Below, piece after piece: positions 26,000-34,670 of a stretch of 64,000 nucleotides of DNA (position 1 is the first letter of the stretch; every line of letters begins with the position of its first letter). A program made the translations under genes and the position numbers. The stretch is from Cellulomonas denverensis. Its GTDB lineage: Bacteria > Actinomycetota > Actinomycetes > Actinomycetales > Cellulomonadaceae. The notes under the pieces were generated by a model. It had not been told where the DNA came from and searched no databases. It was given only the letters and a program-made list of their open reading frames with translations. The stretch spans positions 124,001-188,000 of the forward strand of contig NZ_JAAXOX010000001.1 of assembly GCF_012396125.1 (NCBI RefSeq), written 5' to 3'.

Positions 26000-28294
26000 T
26001 CAGCGACCGGGCGGTGCCGCGGTGACCGTGAAGGCCCCGCCCCCACCGGTGCTCTGGTGGCGCTCGACCACCAGGTAGTACGTCTGGCCGGCGGTCAGGT
26101 CGGCAGTGTGCACCCAGCCGGTGGCCGTGGCCTGACCGGCACCGATCGGGCCGACATCACCCGGCTCGGTGGTCACCCGCACCTGCGGGGTGAATCCGGC
26201 CGAGGCGGTGTCCGCAGTGAAGGTCCACTCCCCGTCCGCCGGCGCGGTGAACCGGTAGGTGTCGATGTCGCCGGAGGTCTCGAGCGTCCCGGTCAGCTGC
26301 GTGACCTGATCGGCCGCCGGCGCCCAGTCGCACTCGTCGCCCGCGGCGTTGCCCCCGCACTGGTCGGCACGCTGGGTCACGGTGATGACCGCCTGCTGCC
26401 CACCGGACTCCACCACCACCTCGCCGGTACGGGCGGCACCGATGTTCTGGGTGGTCCAGATGGTCAGCTGCATCCCCGACCCACTGGTCCGGGTCCACTC
26501 GGGTGCCGACACCACCGTCCAGGGCGCACCACCCTGGCCCGCCACCGTGACCACCGCGGTGCGGGCATAGCCGACCATGAGCAGCTCGGTGTCGGACACG
26601 GTGATCAGCTCCGGCGCCGTGACGGCGACCGTGAAGTCACCGCCCCCGCCGGCGCTCTCGTAGCGCTCGACCACCAGGTAGTAGGTGGTCCCGGCGACCA
26701 GCTCCGCCTCGTTCACCCACCCGTTCCCGGCTCGGCGGCTGGTGCCGATCTGCTCGTCACCATCCGGGGTGGCGCTGACCCGGCTCATCGGGGTGAACCC
26801 GCTGGTCGCCGAGCCGGTGTTGACGATCCACTCCCCGGACACCGGCGGGACGAAGGCGTAGGTGTCGATGTCACCCGAGGTCTCGATCGTGCCGTCGATG
26901 GTGACCGACCCGGCCGTCGGCAGCGTCAGGTCGCATGCGTCACCGGGCTCGTTGCCACCGCAGTGGTCCGCGCGCTGGGTCACCGTGATCGCGGCGTAGC
27001 GGTCCCCGGAACGGACCACGACCTCGCCGGTGCGGGCCGGCCCGATGTTCTGCGCGCTGCGGAGGGTCAGCCTGCCGTTGGCAGTTCCTCCGACCGACAG
27101 CCACTCCGGCAGGGATGCCACCGACCACTCGGCATCCCCCGCGGTGGTCACATCGACGACCGCGGTGCGGGAGTAACCGACCATGGTCAGCTCGGTGGGC
27201 GAGACGGTCACGCCGAGGTCGGTGCAGCCGAGGGTGACGTCCTGGTCGTGCTCCCAGATCCCGTGCCCGACCACGCAGACCTGCTGCCCCTCCGACCCGA
27301 CCGGGACCGTCAGGTCGAAGCCGTGGCGATCGCCTCGACCGTGCTCCGCGTTCAGCCCGGTGTAGGTCGACGAGGCGGTGCTCCGGGTGACGGCCTGTCC
27401 GTTCACCGTGACCGAGACCTCGATGGCCGTGCTCGCCTTCTGGTCCAGCGCCCAGCCGGACACCCGGACCTGGTCTGCGGACAGGGCCTCGAACTGCACG
27501 TCCCCGATCACCGCCGAGGAACGGTTGGCGGCGAGCCAGGCGAGCCCGTTGAGGTCCCCGGCACCGAAACCGTCCCGGTGGATGTACTCGTACATCACCT
27601 GCAGTTCGCCCTGGTACTCCGTGCTGTAGTGCCCCAGACCGAGGACGTGCAGGAACTCGTGGACGAACAGCTGCCGCGCGGTCACCGAGTCGGTCTCGAA
27701 GCCCGGCGGGACGACCCACACCCGTCCCTTGTCCGAACCCCATGCCCCGTCGGTCCGGTACCAGCCGAACTCCGGCCGCGCGCAGCCGAGCACGGTCGTG
27801 GAGCTGCCGCAGACCGAGTTGGCGGGCTCCGCCTCCACCGCGATGGTGCCCCGCGGTGCATCGCCGTCCAACCCGGCCGGTTCGATCGGGTCGAGCGTCT
27901 CATCGGCCAGGGTCAGGGTGACGTAGCCGGTGGAGTTGACCACCTCGATCGCCTCGGCGATCTCGTCCCGCAGCTCCGTGATGTCGTAGGCCTCGTCGGG
28001 CTCCGCCACCAGCGCCACGGTGTAGTGCGAGTAGTTCTCCACCATCGCCGGGTCAACGAGGGAGAAGCCCTGGTCGGTGGGGGCAACCGGGGCCGACAGC
28101 GGCGCGATCGCGGCCGAACGGCCGGCCGGCGACGACGGCGCCACGATGTCGTCGCCGCCCAGGAGCTGGGCCGGCTCGGTGGCGGAGGCCCCCGCTGCGA
28201 GCGGGACGGTCAGGGTCGCCGCGACCAGGGCGGCGTACAGCGGCCGGAGTCTCCGGCGCCGGGTCGGAACGGGTGGGACGGTGGTCTGCCGCAT
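26000..28294 (-). CDS. Secreted metzincin-like metalloprotease with BACON-like and PPC modules
   Basis: A 764-residue exported protein. A signal peptide (RRRRLRPLYAALVAATLTVP...AGASA) precedes the catalytic domain, whose HEFLHVLGLGH (His212, Glu213, His216, His222) is the HExxHxxGxxH zinc site; Met234 may be the Met-turn. Then come a beta domain with VSGWALDQ...GRGDRHGFDL and two tandem modules. Each module pairs a BACON-like Ig fold (MVGYSRTAVV / MVGYARTAVV, ending ITVTQRAD-CGG) with a pre-peptidase C-terminal (PPC) domain (SGDIDTYAF / SGDIDTYRF, ending TYYLVVER). The ATG has GAGGGG upstream. It follows the polysaccharide operon on the same strand after 189 bases in which nothing was recognised. 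Targets may be surface glycoconjugates or host/plant proteins. Confidence 0.85.
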   Translation of the reverse strand: MRQTTVPPVPTRRRRLRPLYAALVAATLTVPLAAGASATEPAQLLGGDDIVAPSSPAGRSAAIAPLSAPVAPTDQGFSLVDPAMVENYSHYTVALVAEPDEAYDITELRDEIAEAIEVVNSTGYVTLTLADETLDPIEPAGLDGDAPRGTIAVEAEPANSVCGSSTTVLGCARPEFGWYRTDGAWGSDKGRVWVVPPGFETDSVTARQLFVHEFLHVLGLGHYSTEYQGELQVMYEYIHRDGFGAGDLNGLAWLAANRSSAVIGDVQFEALSADQVRVSGWALDQKASTAIEVSVTVNGQAVTRSTASSTYTGLNAEHGRGDRHGFDLTVPVGSEGQQVCVVGHGIWEHDQDVTLGCTDLGVTVSPTELTMVGYSRTAVVDVTTAGDAEWSVASLPEWLSVGGTANGRLTLRSAQNIGPARTGEVVVRSGDRYAAITVTQRADHCGGNEPGDACDLTLPTAGSVTIDGTIETSGDIDTYAFVPPVSGEWIVNTGSATSGFTPMSRVSATPDGDEQIGTSRRAGNGWVNEAELVAGTTYYLVVERYESAGGGGDFTVAVTAPELITVSDTELLMVGYARTAVVTVAGQGGAPWTVVSAPEWTRTSGSGMQLTIWTTQNIGAARTGEVVVESGGQQAVITVTQRADQCGGNAAGDECDWAPAADQVTQLTGTLETSGDIDTYRFTAPADGEWTFTADTASAGFTPQVRVTTEPGDVGPIGAGQATATGWVHTADLTAGQTYYLVVERHQSTGGGGAFTVTAAPPGR

Positions 28295-28483
28295 CGCGGA
28301 TCCCCTCGGAGTGATGACATGGAGCCCCGTCGCATCAGCGCAGGTCAGGGTGCACGAGGCGCTTCGAGCCAAGCAGCGGAGGCGTCGGCGCGGTGGCCGG
28401 CCCTCCCGGGTGCGGAGGTGTGTTCGCGGCTTCGCGGGCGGCGCTGCCCCGCGCGCGGGCCGATGAGGCCTGGGGTGCGAGGC

Positions 28484-28963
28484 TCAGTCCCCGGTCAGCA
28501 CCAGCGCGCACAGCAGCTCGTCCCCGTCGCGCACGCAGCCGACTCCGGCGCCGGTCAGCTCCGGGTCGAGCAGGTTGTCCCGGTGCCCGGGTGAGGCGAG
28601 CCAGGCCTGCACCACGTCATCCGGCGCGGCTGCAGTGCGGCTGAGGTTCTCCGCGGCGAGGGCAGCCCCGCAGTCCGACAGCACATCGTCGAGCGGGGCG
28701 TGCACCAGATCCGCGCCGATCAGGCCGTCGGCCCGGGTGACCGCCGCGTCGGCGGCGCAGGCGGATCGGGCCAGGACCGGAAGGTCGTGTCCGGCCCGCA
28801 CCGCGGCCACCGCATCCGTGAGCACCTCCGCGTACTGGTGCGGGTCGTCGATGCTGCCCGGGCCGGGCTCGCCGGTGCTGTTCGCGCTGCCCAGCACCAG
28901 CGCGCCGCCGGTGAGCGCCAGCCCCAGAGCGAGTAGCGCGACTCCGGTCCGGGACACAGTCAC
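28484..28963 (-). CDS. Secreted CAP (SCP/PR-1-like) domain protein
   Basis: 159 residues: N-terminal membrane/signal segment (TGVALLALGLALTGGALVLG) and a compact CAP domain with VVQAWLASPGHRDNLLDPELTGAGVGC, the PR-1 signature region. Four cysteines (SACAADA, LSDCGAAL, GVGCVR, LLCALVL) could form two disulfides. CAP proteins occur in bacterial envelopes with unknown, sometimes protease- or lipid-related, roles. The GTG start overlaps the flippase stop (GTGA), so it is the last coupled gene of the polysaccharide operon. Confidence 0.82.
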   Translation of the reverse strand: MTVSRTGVALLALGLALTGGALVLGSANSTGEPGPGSIDDPHQYAEVLTDAVAAVRAGHDLPVLARSACAADAAVTRADGLIGADLVHAPLDDVLSDCGAALAAENLSRTAAAPDDVVQAWLASPGHRDNLLDPELTGAGVGCVRDGDELLCALVLTGD

Positions 28964-30195
28964 CGGCCCGGCACCGTGTCGGCCCGGGACATCCGCGCCG
29001 CCAGACCGCTGAGTGAAGCGGCGGTGATCAGCGACGCGATCGTCAGCGCGACGAACGCACCACGCGCCCCGCCGAGGGCAGCCCCCGCCCCTGCGCACGC
29101 GATGGTCACCGGGCCCATGACGGAGCGAACCCGGGTGGCCTGCCAGGTGACACGGCGGGCGCGCAGCACCACCCCGGGCACCACAGCGATGGCGGCGGCC
29201 AGCCGGCTGAGCCCGCACCACCAGATCAGCACGACAGCGTAGGACCAGGTGTCACCGAGCAGTGCAACCCCCCAGGAGTCGGGCAGCAGCGCGAACACGG
29301 CAGTCATCGCCCCGACCACCAGGAACGAGAGCGCCAGCATCGCGCCGATCGCTCGCCGCTCCGCGCGCCGATCGCCGGGGTGGTCGGCCATCCAGGCAGT
29401 CACCGAGGAACGGAAGAAGGCCAACACCACGTTGGTGGCGCCGAAGACGGTGATCAGTGACCGGAACGCCCCGACGTCTGCCAGAGACGCCGACAGGGCG
29501 ACGAAGGCCATCGCCGCCCACTGCGACACCGCGCCCACGATCGCTTCCACCACGAACGCCGATCCCGAGCGCCAGGCGGCGGCGAACCACACCTGCGCCT
29601 GCCGGACGGACAAGGGGAGGCGCAGGGTCACGCACCGAGCGAGCGTGACCATCAGTGGCGCTCCGCCCCAGGCCAGCACGCAGAGCACGGGATCGCCGGT
29701 CCAGTGCGCCAGAACGGCGATCCCGGCGACCTGACCCGCCACCACCAGGACGTCCGAACGGACCAGAGGGCCGACCGCGGCGGTGCGCAGCCATCCGTGC
29801 CGCATCGCGTCCTGGCCCACGGGACCGAGCAACACCATCAGCGCCACACCGATCGCCCGGGTGGCATCCGACCCACCGACCAGCAGCAGCACGAGCCCGA
29901 GCAGGAGGAACGGCAGGCAGAGCAGCACCGCGGCGGCCAGTGCCGCCCGGTCCGGGTGATCGGGTTCCCCCGCCTCACGTCCCCGCAGCAGGATCAGCGG
30001 TTCGCCGATCAGGCCCCGCAGCACGGCGACCAGAGTCTGCCCGGTGACCAGCCCAGCGGACAGGGCACCCATCTGCGGCGCGGTCAGCGCCCGCGCACCG
30101 ACGATGACGACCATCACCGAACCGAGGCTGACCAGAGCCTGGTCGGTCAGGCCGAACCACATGCTGGCCCGGCGTAGTCCGGCGGGAAGCCTCAT
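28960..30195 (-). CDS. Polysaccharide flippase, Wzx/MVF-type membrane protein
   Basis: 411 residues with about 12 predicted membrane helices and no soluble domain. The pattern, starting with a helix that carries LTDQALVSLGSVMVVIVGARAL, is that of Wzx-like repeat-unit translocators that flip undecaprenyl-linked oligosaccharides. Sequence conservation in the family is low, so the call rests on topology and operon context. The ATG overlaps the stop of the upstream gene. Confidence 0.75.
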   Translation of the reverse strand: MRLPAGLRRASMWFGLTDQALVSLGSVMVVIVGARALTAPQMGALSAGLVTGQTLVAVLRGLIGEPLILLRGREAGEPDHPDRAALAAAVLLCLPFLLLGLVLLLVGGSDATRAIGVALMVLLGPVGQDAMRHGWLRTAAVGPLVRSDVLVVAGQVAGIAVLAHWTGDPVLCVLAWGGAPLMVTLARCVTLRLPLSVRQAQVWFAAAWRSGSAFVVEAIVGAVSQWAAMAFVALSASLADVGAFRSLITVFGATNVVLAFFRSSVTAWMADHPGDRRAERRAIGAMLALSFLVVGAMTAVFALLPDSWGVALLGDTWSYAVVLIWWCGLSRLAAAIAVVPGVVLRARRVTWQATRVRSVMGPVTIACAGAGAALGGARGAFVALTIASLITAASLSGLAARMSRADTVPGR

Positions 30196-31553
30196 CGCCG
30201 CACCTCCGAGCTCCCGGTCGCGCGCCGGAGCACCAGGGCGACCAGCAGGCACCCGAGCAGGGTCACGAGGAACCGGCCCTGCCCGAAGTAGGGCAGGCGG
30301 ATGATCTCGAGCAGGCCGACATAGGAGACGGCGAAGACGATCAGCGCGACCGGACCGCCCCGCACCATCCGCCGGACGACGACTCCGAGGAACATCCCGA
30401 GCGCGGCGCAGCAGAGCACCAGACCGGCCACGCCGACGTCTCCGGCGACCACCACGAACGTCCCGGTGTTCACGAACTCGGGGTTGTTCTGCTGCTCCAT
30501 CAGGCCCATCCACCAGTCCGGCACGCTCACACCGCCGAACGACGGGTCGCCCAGCAGGACGCGCGCGAGGCTGCCCACGACAGGCATGTCCCAGATCCCC
30601 TCGACCGGGTAGAACATCAGGTGTGTCCGGTCGGCCACCGCATCGTGGTAGACCGCGCTGTTGTTCACCGCGGTGCCGTAGTAGCCGAGCAGCCGGGCGG
30701 TCACGTACTCGGTGAAGGTGCCGCGACCACCGTCGGCGTGCGACGTCCAGCTCCGGGTCGACTCGAAGACGGCGAACAGACCCCACAACGCCGGCACGGC
30801 CGCCACCGGCAGCAGGCCGATCGCGATCCGCCGTCCGCGCCGGTGCGCCGGGACGGTCATCGCGAGCAGCAGCACCACCGGAACCGCCAACTCGATCAGG
30901 GCCAGCCGCTCGGCGTAGAGCAGGGCGCGCCCGAGGGCCAGCAGCAGCATCACCGGGATCGCCCAGCGGCGTCGTGATCGCCCGATCCGCCACAGCAGCA
31001 CCGAGAGCGTGACCGCCACCGGAGCGAACTGGGTGAAGGTCGTCAGTCCGGTGATCGGGCGGGCTACCCGCTTGAGGGCGGTCACCGATCCGGGCTCCCC
31101 CGCCAGGACCGCCGCGACGTGGTCCACCGTGGCGCCGCCGAGCGCGGCGGAACCGACCCAGATCACGTAGGCAGCGATCACCAGGACAGCGAGCCAGAGT
31201 TCGAGCCGTTGCAGTGCCCGGGCGGCCCTCGCCGGGATGCGCACCGTCCAGTGCCGGACCAGGCCGTCCCGACCGGTGACCAGGACGAAGCCCAGCACGA
31301 GGGCGGCGACCCCGACCACCTGGAGTCGCATGTGCTCGGGCCCGAACACCCGGTTCACCTCCCAGACAGCGAAGTAGCTGTCCGGAGCACGCAACGTCCA
31401 CCAGGCCACGCCGAGGGCGAGCAGCACGACCGGCACCATCGGCATCGCCCACCAGGGAAGCCTCAGCTCCAGGGTCGCCGCGTCCGGGCCGCCGTCGGGC
31501 TCGACGGGGTTCGCCGGGGCGGTCGGCCGAGGACCGGACCGCAGCATCGTCAT
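30192..31553 (-). CDS. Wzy-like polysaccharide polymerase / O-antigen polymerase-like membrane protein
   Basis: 453 residues with roughly 10-11 membrane helices and one large extracytoplasmic loop (about residues 265-365: ESTRSWTSHADGGRGTF...NNPEFVNTGTF). A big loop late in the protein is typical of Wzy polymerases, which join repeat units outside the membrane. There is no strong signature, so this is by topology and by being the only polymerase candidate in a locus with a flippase and chain-length kinase. The ATG overlaps the pyruvyl transferase stop. Confidence 0.65.
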   Translation of the reverse strand: MTMLRSGPRPTAPANPVEPDGGPDAATLELRLPWWAMPMVPVVLLALGVAWWTLRAPDSYFAVWEVNRVFGPEHMRLQVVGVAALVLGFVLVTGRDGLVRHWTVRIPARAARALQRLELWLAVLVIAAYVIWVGSAALGGATVDHVAAVLAGEPGSVTALKRVARPITGLTTFTQFAPVAVTLSVLLWRIGRSRRRWAIPVMLLLALGRALLYAERLALIELAVPVVLLLAMTVPAHRRGRRIAIGLLPVAAVPALWGLFAVFESTRSWTSHADGGRGTFTEYVTARLLGYYGTAVNNSAVYHDAVADRTHLMFYPVEGIWDMPVVGSLARVLLGDPSFGGVSVPDWWMGLMEQQNNPEFVNTGTFVVVAGDVGVAGLVLCCAALGMFLGVVVRRMVRGGPVALIVFAVSYVGLLEIIRLPYFGQGRFLVTLLGCLLVALVLRRATGSSEVRR

Positions 31554-32626
31554 GACCGCTGTCGCCGCCCCGCCGCCGCCCGCAGCCGCTCCACCAGCTC
31601 CACCCGGACCCACGGCATCCGCTCCAGGCGCGCCATCAGCCGGTCGTCGTACTCCTCCCGGACCCGCGGGTCGGTCAGCAGCGCCCGGGCCTGGGCGGCG
31701 ACCAGTTCGGGGTTGAGGTCACGGCTGTTGTGCACGTACTCCGGCAGCCCGAGGTCCTCGAAGGCGCCGAAGCCCTTGCGCTCGTAGGCGGTGTGGATCA
31801 CGTAGTGCCCGGCCTCCAGTGCCATCAGCGCGCCGTGCAGCCGCATGGCGACCACCACCCGGCGGGGTGCGGAGGCGGGCGGATTGACCAGCTCGGCGCG
31901 GCCGACCACCCGGCGCGGACCGAGAGAGTCCATCGGGCCGGTGTCGTCGTTCCCGCGCACCGCGCTCTGCACGTAGCCGTCGAACTCGCCGAGTGCGTCG
32001 GCCAGCTGGTGCATCGGGCCGGGCACCTCGCCGCGGACCGCGCGGACGGACAGGATCGGCATCGGGTCGATCTGCCCGGGGTCGCGGCGGGCGTAGGAAC
32101 CGGCGCTGATCGCCAGGTCCGGGACCCGGTGCAGCACCGGGCGGTTGCCGAGTTCGGCGATGCTGCGCGGGTCGCGGAGCAGGACGGCGTCCAGCCGGGA
32201 CATCAGCCGGCCGGTGAGCCGGGGCGGCACCCAGCGCAGCGGGCCGATGCTCTGCGGCAGGTACACGGTGCCGGAGCCGCGGCGGATCGCGGCCAGCAGT
32301 TGCGGGCCGTGCACCAGGGCCATCTTGGCGGTCTCGACCGGGTGCCCGGCACGCAGGTAGCCGCCGCCGACCGCGACCACCAGGTCGTAATCCCGGATCC
32401 GGCGCAGGGCGCGGCGGTAGTCCGGGTCCCAGCCGCGGCGGGTCGGCTGGGAGCAGAGCAGCCGGTCGACCCGGCGCTCGTGGAAGGACTCCGGATCGGA
32501 GGCGATCAGGGTGATGTCGGCGTCGTTGCCCAGCGCCTCGCGCACCAGGTCGAGCGTGAGGTCGACCAGCAGGCCGTCCCCGGCGTTGTGGGCGCTGTAG
32601 CCGTGCAGGACCAGGACCCGGGTCAT
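31550..32626 (-). CDS. Polysaccharide pyruvyl transferase family protein
   Basis: Adds pyruvate ketals to sugars of surface polymers, giving negative charge. In 358 residues the start VLVLHGYSAHNAGDGLLVD is the family N-terminal motif (GYSAxNxGDxxL), YDLVVAVGGGYLR the central glycine loop, and VAMRLHGALMALEAG the C-terminal motif with catalytic His. In Gram-positives such enzymes (CsaB, GumL-like) make ligands for SLH-domain proteins. The ATG overlaps the preceding glycosyltransferase stop. Confidence 0.88.
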   Translation of the reverse strand: MTRVLVLHGYSAHNAGDGLLVDLTLDLVREALGNDADITLIASDPESFHERRVDRLLCSQPTRRGWDPDYRRALRRIRDYDLVVAVGGGYLRAGHPVETAKMALVHGPQLLAAIRRGSGTVYLPQSIGPLRWVPPRLTGRLMSRLDAVLLRDPRSIAELGNRPVLHRVPDLAISAGSYARRDPGQIDPMPILSVRAVRGEVPGPMHQLADALGEFDGYVQSAVRGNDDTGPMDSLGPRRVVGRAELVNPPASAPRRVVVAMRLHGALMALEAGHYVIHTAYERKGFGAFEDLGLPEYVHNSRDLNPELVAAQARALLTDPRVREEYDDRLMARLERMPWVRVELVERLRAAAGRRQRS

Positions 32627-33651
32627 CCGGCCAGCTCCCGGTAGACGGCCAGGTGGGCCGCGATGCTCTGCTCCCAGTGGAAGGTCCCGGCCCACTGCGG
32701 GCCGGTCGAGCGGGACATGGTGAGCCACTCCTGCGCGAGTGCGGCGGAACGGACCCCGGCGGCGATCGCGGCCGGGTCCAGGCCGGGCAGTTCCCAGGCC
32801 GGCCCGGCGACCTCGGCCAGCGCGCCCTCGCGGGAGGTCACCACCGGGGCGCCGGCCGCCATCGCCTCCAGCACCGGGAAGCCGAAGCCCTCGTAGCGGC
32901 TGGGGAAGACGAACAGCGTGCAGCGCTGCATCAGGGCGATCTTGTCCGACTCGCTCACGAAGCCGAGGTTGTGCACGGTGTCGGTGCGCTCGATCAGGGC
33001 GAGCGCCTCCTCGAAGCCCCAGGCCGGCTTGCCGGCGATCAGCAGCGGCAGGTCGAGCTCGCGCAGCTCCGGGCGGTCGAAGGCACGGACCAGGTCGGCG
33101 ATGTTCTTGCGCGGCTCGATGTTGCCGACGTACAGCGCGAAGCGCTCCGGCACCCGCTCCGCCAGCTCCGGCGACAGCACCTCCGGCGTGGCGAAGCGGG
33201 CGTGGTCGATGCCGTGCGGGATGACGGTGATCGACTCCTCCGGGATGCCGAACACGGCGGCGACGTCCCGGGCGCCCGCCTGGGAGACGGTCAGCACCCG
33301 GTCGCAGTGCCGGATCGCCTGCGCGACGCGGCCGCGCCAGATCCGCTCGGCCAGTGGGCTGCGCACTCCGGGCGCCCAGCGGCTGGCCACCCCGTGCACG
33401 GTGACTGCCGACGGGCGCACGGTGTCCCGCAGCGGGCCGGTGTCGGCGGTGTAGTGCAGGACGTCGCCGGGTTCGCCGGCCGCGGTGGCGGTCCGGGTCT
33501 CCTGGTAGGCGGTCAACAGCGGGTGGCGGCCGTAGGGCATCCGGTCGACGGTCACCCCCTCGGCGGCCAGGCCGTCGGCGAGGCGGCGGGCGTAGGTGGT
33601 GTTGCCACCCACGTGGCGGTCGAGGATGCGACCGGGCATGAGGACTCTCAT
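32623..33651 (-). CDS. Glycosyltransferase family 4 (GT-B)
   Basis: 342-residue retaining glycosyltransferase. Motifs: VHGVASRW in the N-terminal domain, VIPHGIDHARF, FALYVGNIEPRKNIADLVRA (nucleotide-sugar domain start) and the FVFPSRYEGFGFPVLEAMA block whose glutamates hold the donor. Resembles mannosyltransferase WbdA/MtfB-like enzymes; sugar specificity is unknown. The ATG overlaps the stop of the next glycosyltransferase gene (ATGA). Confidence 0.9.
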   Translation of the reverse strand: MRVLMPGRILDRHVGGNTTYARRLADGLAAEGVTVDRMPYGRHPLLTAYQETRTATAAGEPGDVLHYTADTGPLRDTVRPSAVTVHGVASRWAPGVRSPLAERIWRGRVAQAIRHCDRVLTVSQAGARDVAAVFGIPEESITVIPHGIDHARFATPEVLSPELAERVPERFALYVGNIEPRKNIADLVRAFDRPELRELDLPLLIAGKPAWGFEEALALIERTDTVHNLGFVSESDKIALMQRCTLFVFPSRYEGFGFPVLEAMAAGAPVVTSREGALAEVAGPAWELPGLDPAAIAAGVRSAALAQEWLTMSRSTGPQWAGTFHWEQSIAAHLAVYRELAG

Positions 33652-34670
33652 CGGAGGTTCTCCAGGATTGGCGTGTATAGGGTCAGTGCCGCGTCGTGCA
33701 GGGCCTGCGGGGTGTGCCGGGCGGCCAGTGCGGCGGCGCGCGCCCGGACCCGCTCCAGCTCGGCCGGGTCGGTGAGCGCCCGGACGACGGCCTGCGCGGC
33801 CGGTTCGGGATCGCCGACCAGCGGCAACCAGGAGCCGTGCAGCGCCGGGATGTCCCGGGCCAGCACCGGCAGCCCGGTGGCGACCGCGTCCAGCACGCTG
33901 AGCGGGAAGCCCTCGTAGCGGGCGGTGTGCAGGTAGAGATCGGCCTCGGCCAGCGCGTCGGCCAGTGCCCCGGCGTCCAGCCAGCCGGAGACCTCGATCC
34001 CGGCGGCGGCCAGCCGCTCCTCGGCCGCGGGCTCCCCGGCGCCGAGCCAGCGGAACCGCAGTTCCGGGGCCGCGCACCGGGCGGCCGTGGCGACCGCGAT
34101 CAGGTAGTCCGGGTCCTTCTGGGCGCACACCCGGCCGGCCATGACGACCAGCGGCGGGCCGGAACGGTCACCGCCGGCGAGCGCGGGCCGGACCGAGGCG
34201 ATGTTCGGCAGCACCGGGACCGGCATCCCAGCCGGGGCGATCGCGGTGGCCAGCCGGTGCTCGTGCGGGGACAGCGCGACCAGCGCCGCGGTGTGCCGGG
34301 CCAGCAGCCGTTCCACCGGGCGGGTGGCCGCGGCGAGCAGGCCGGGTCGTTCGAAGCGGAACCCGTGCGGCTGGTAGACCACCGGGACGCCGAGCGGCCG
34401 CAGCCGCCCGTACACCCCGGCCCAGCTCGAGTGCAGGTGCACCAGGTCCGGGCGTAGTTCCCCGACGGCGGACCGCAGCAGCCCGGGGGCCGACGGCGAG
34501 TGCCCCGGCCAGGCCCGTGCGGAGGCGAAGCCGTCCACGCCGTTGGCGACCGGCCAGAGCACGTGGTGCTCCAACTCGGGGGTGTAAGCCGCCAGGTCGC
34601 GGATCGCCCGGGGCACTCCCCCACCGGCGCACTCGGTGACGTGCAGCACCCGTCCTCGGTCAGTAGGCAC
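33648..34670 (-). CDS. Glycosyltransferase family 4 (GT-B)
   Basis: 340-residue glycosyltransferase with GGGVPRAIRDLA (donor-domain glycine loop), VHLHSSWAGVYGRL, VVYQPHGFRFER, VVMAGRVCAQKDPDYLI and LYLHTARYEGFPLSVLDAVA. This N-terminal style resembles GT4 enzymes of exopolysaccharide loci acting after the initiating transferase. I start at the GTG at 34670, which overlaps the sugar-transferase stop by 11 bases; a TTG at 34688 would add six residues but has no spaced ribosome-binding site. Confidence 0.87.
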   Translation of the reverse strand: MPTDRGRVLHVTECAGGGVPRAIRDLAAYTPELEHHVLWPVANGVDGFASARAWPGHSPSAPGLLRSAVGELRPDLVHLHSSWAGVYGRLRPLGVPVVYQPHGFRFERPGLLAAATRPVERLLARHTAALVALSPHEHRLATAIAPAGMPVPVLPNIASVRPALAGGDRSGPPLVVMAGRVCAQKDPDYLIAVATAARCAAPELRFRWLGAGEPAAEERLAAAGIEVSGWLDAGALADALAEADLYLHTARYEGFPLSVLDAVATGLPVLARDIPALHGSWLPLVGDPEPAAQAVVRALTDPAELERVRARAAALAARHTPQALHDAALTLYTPILENLR

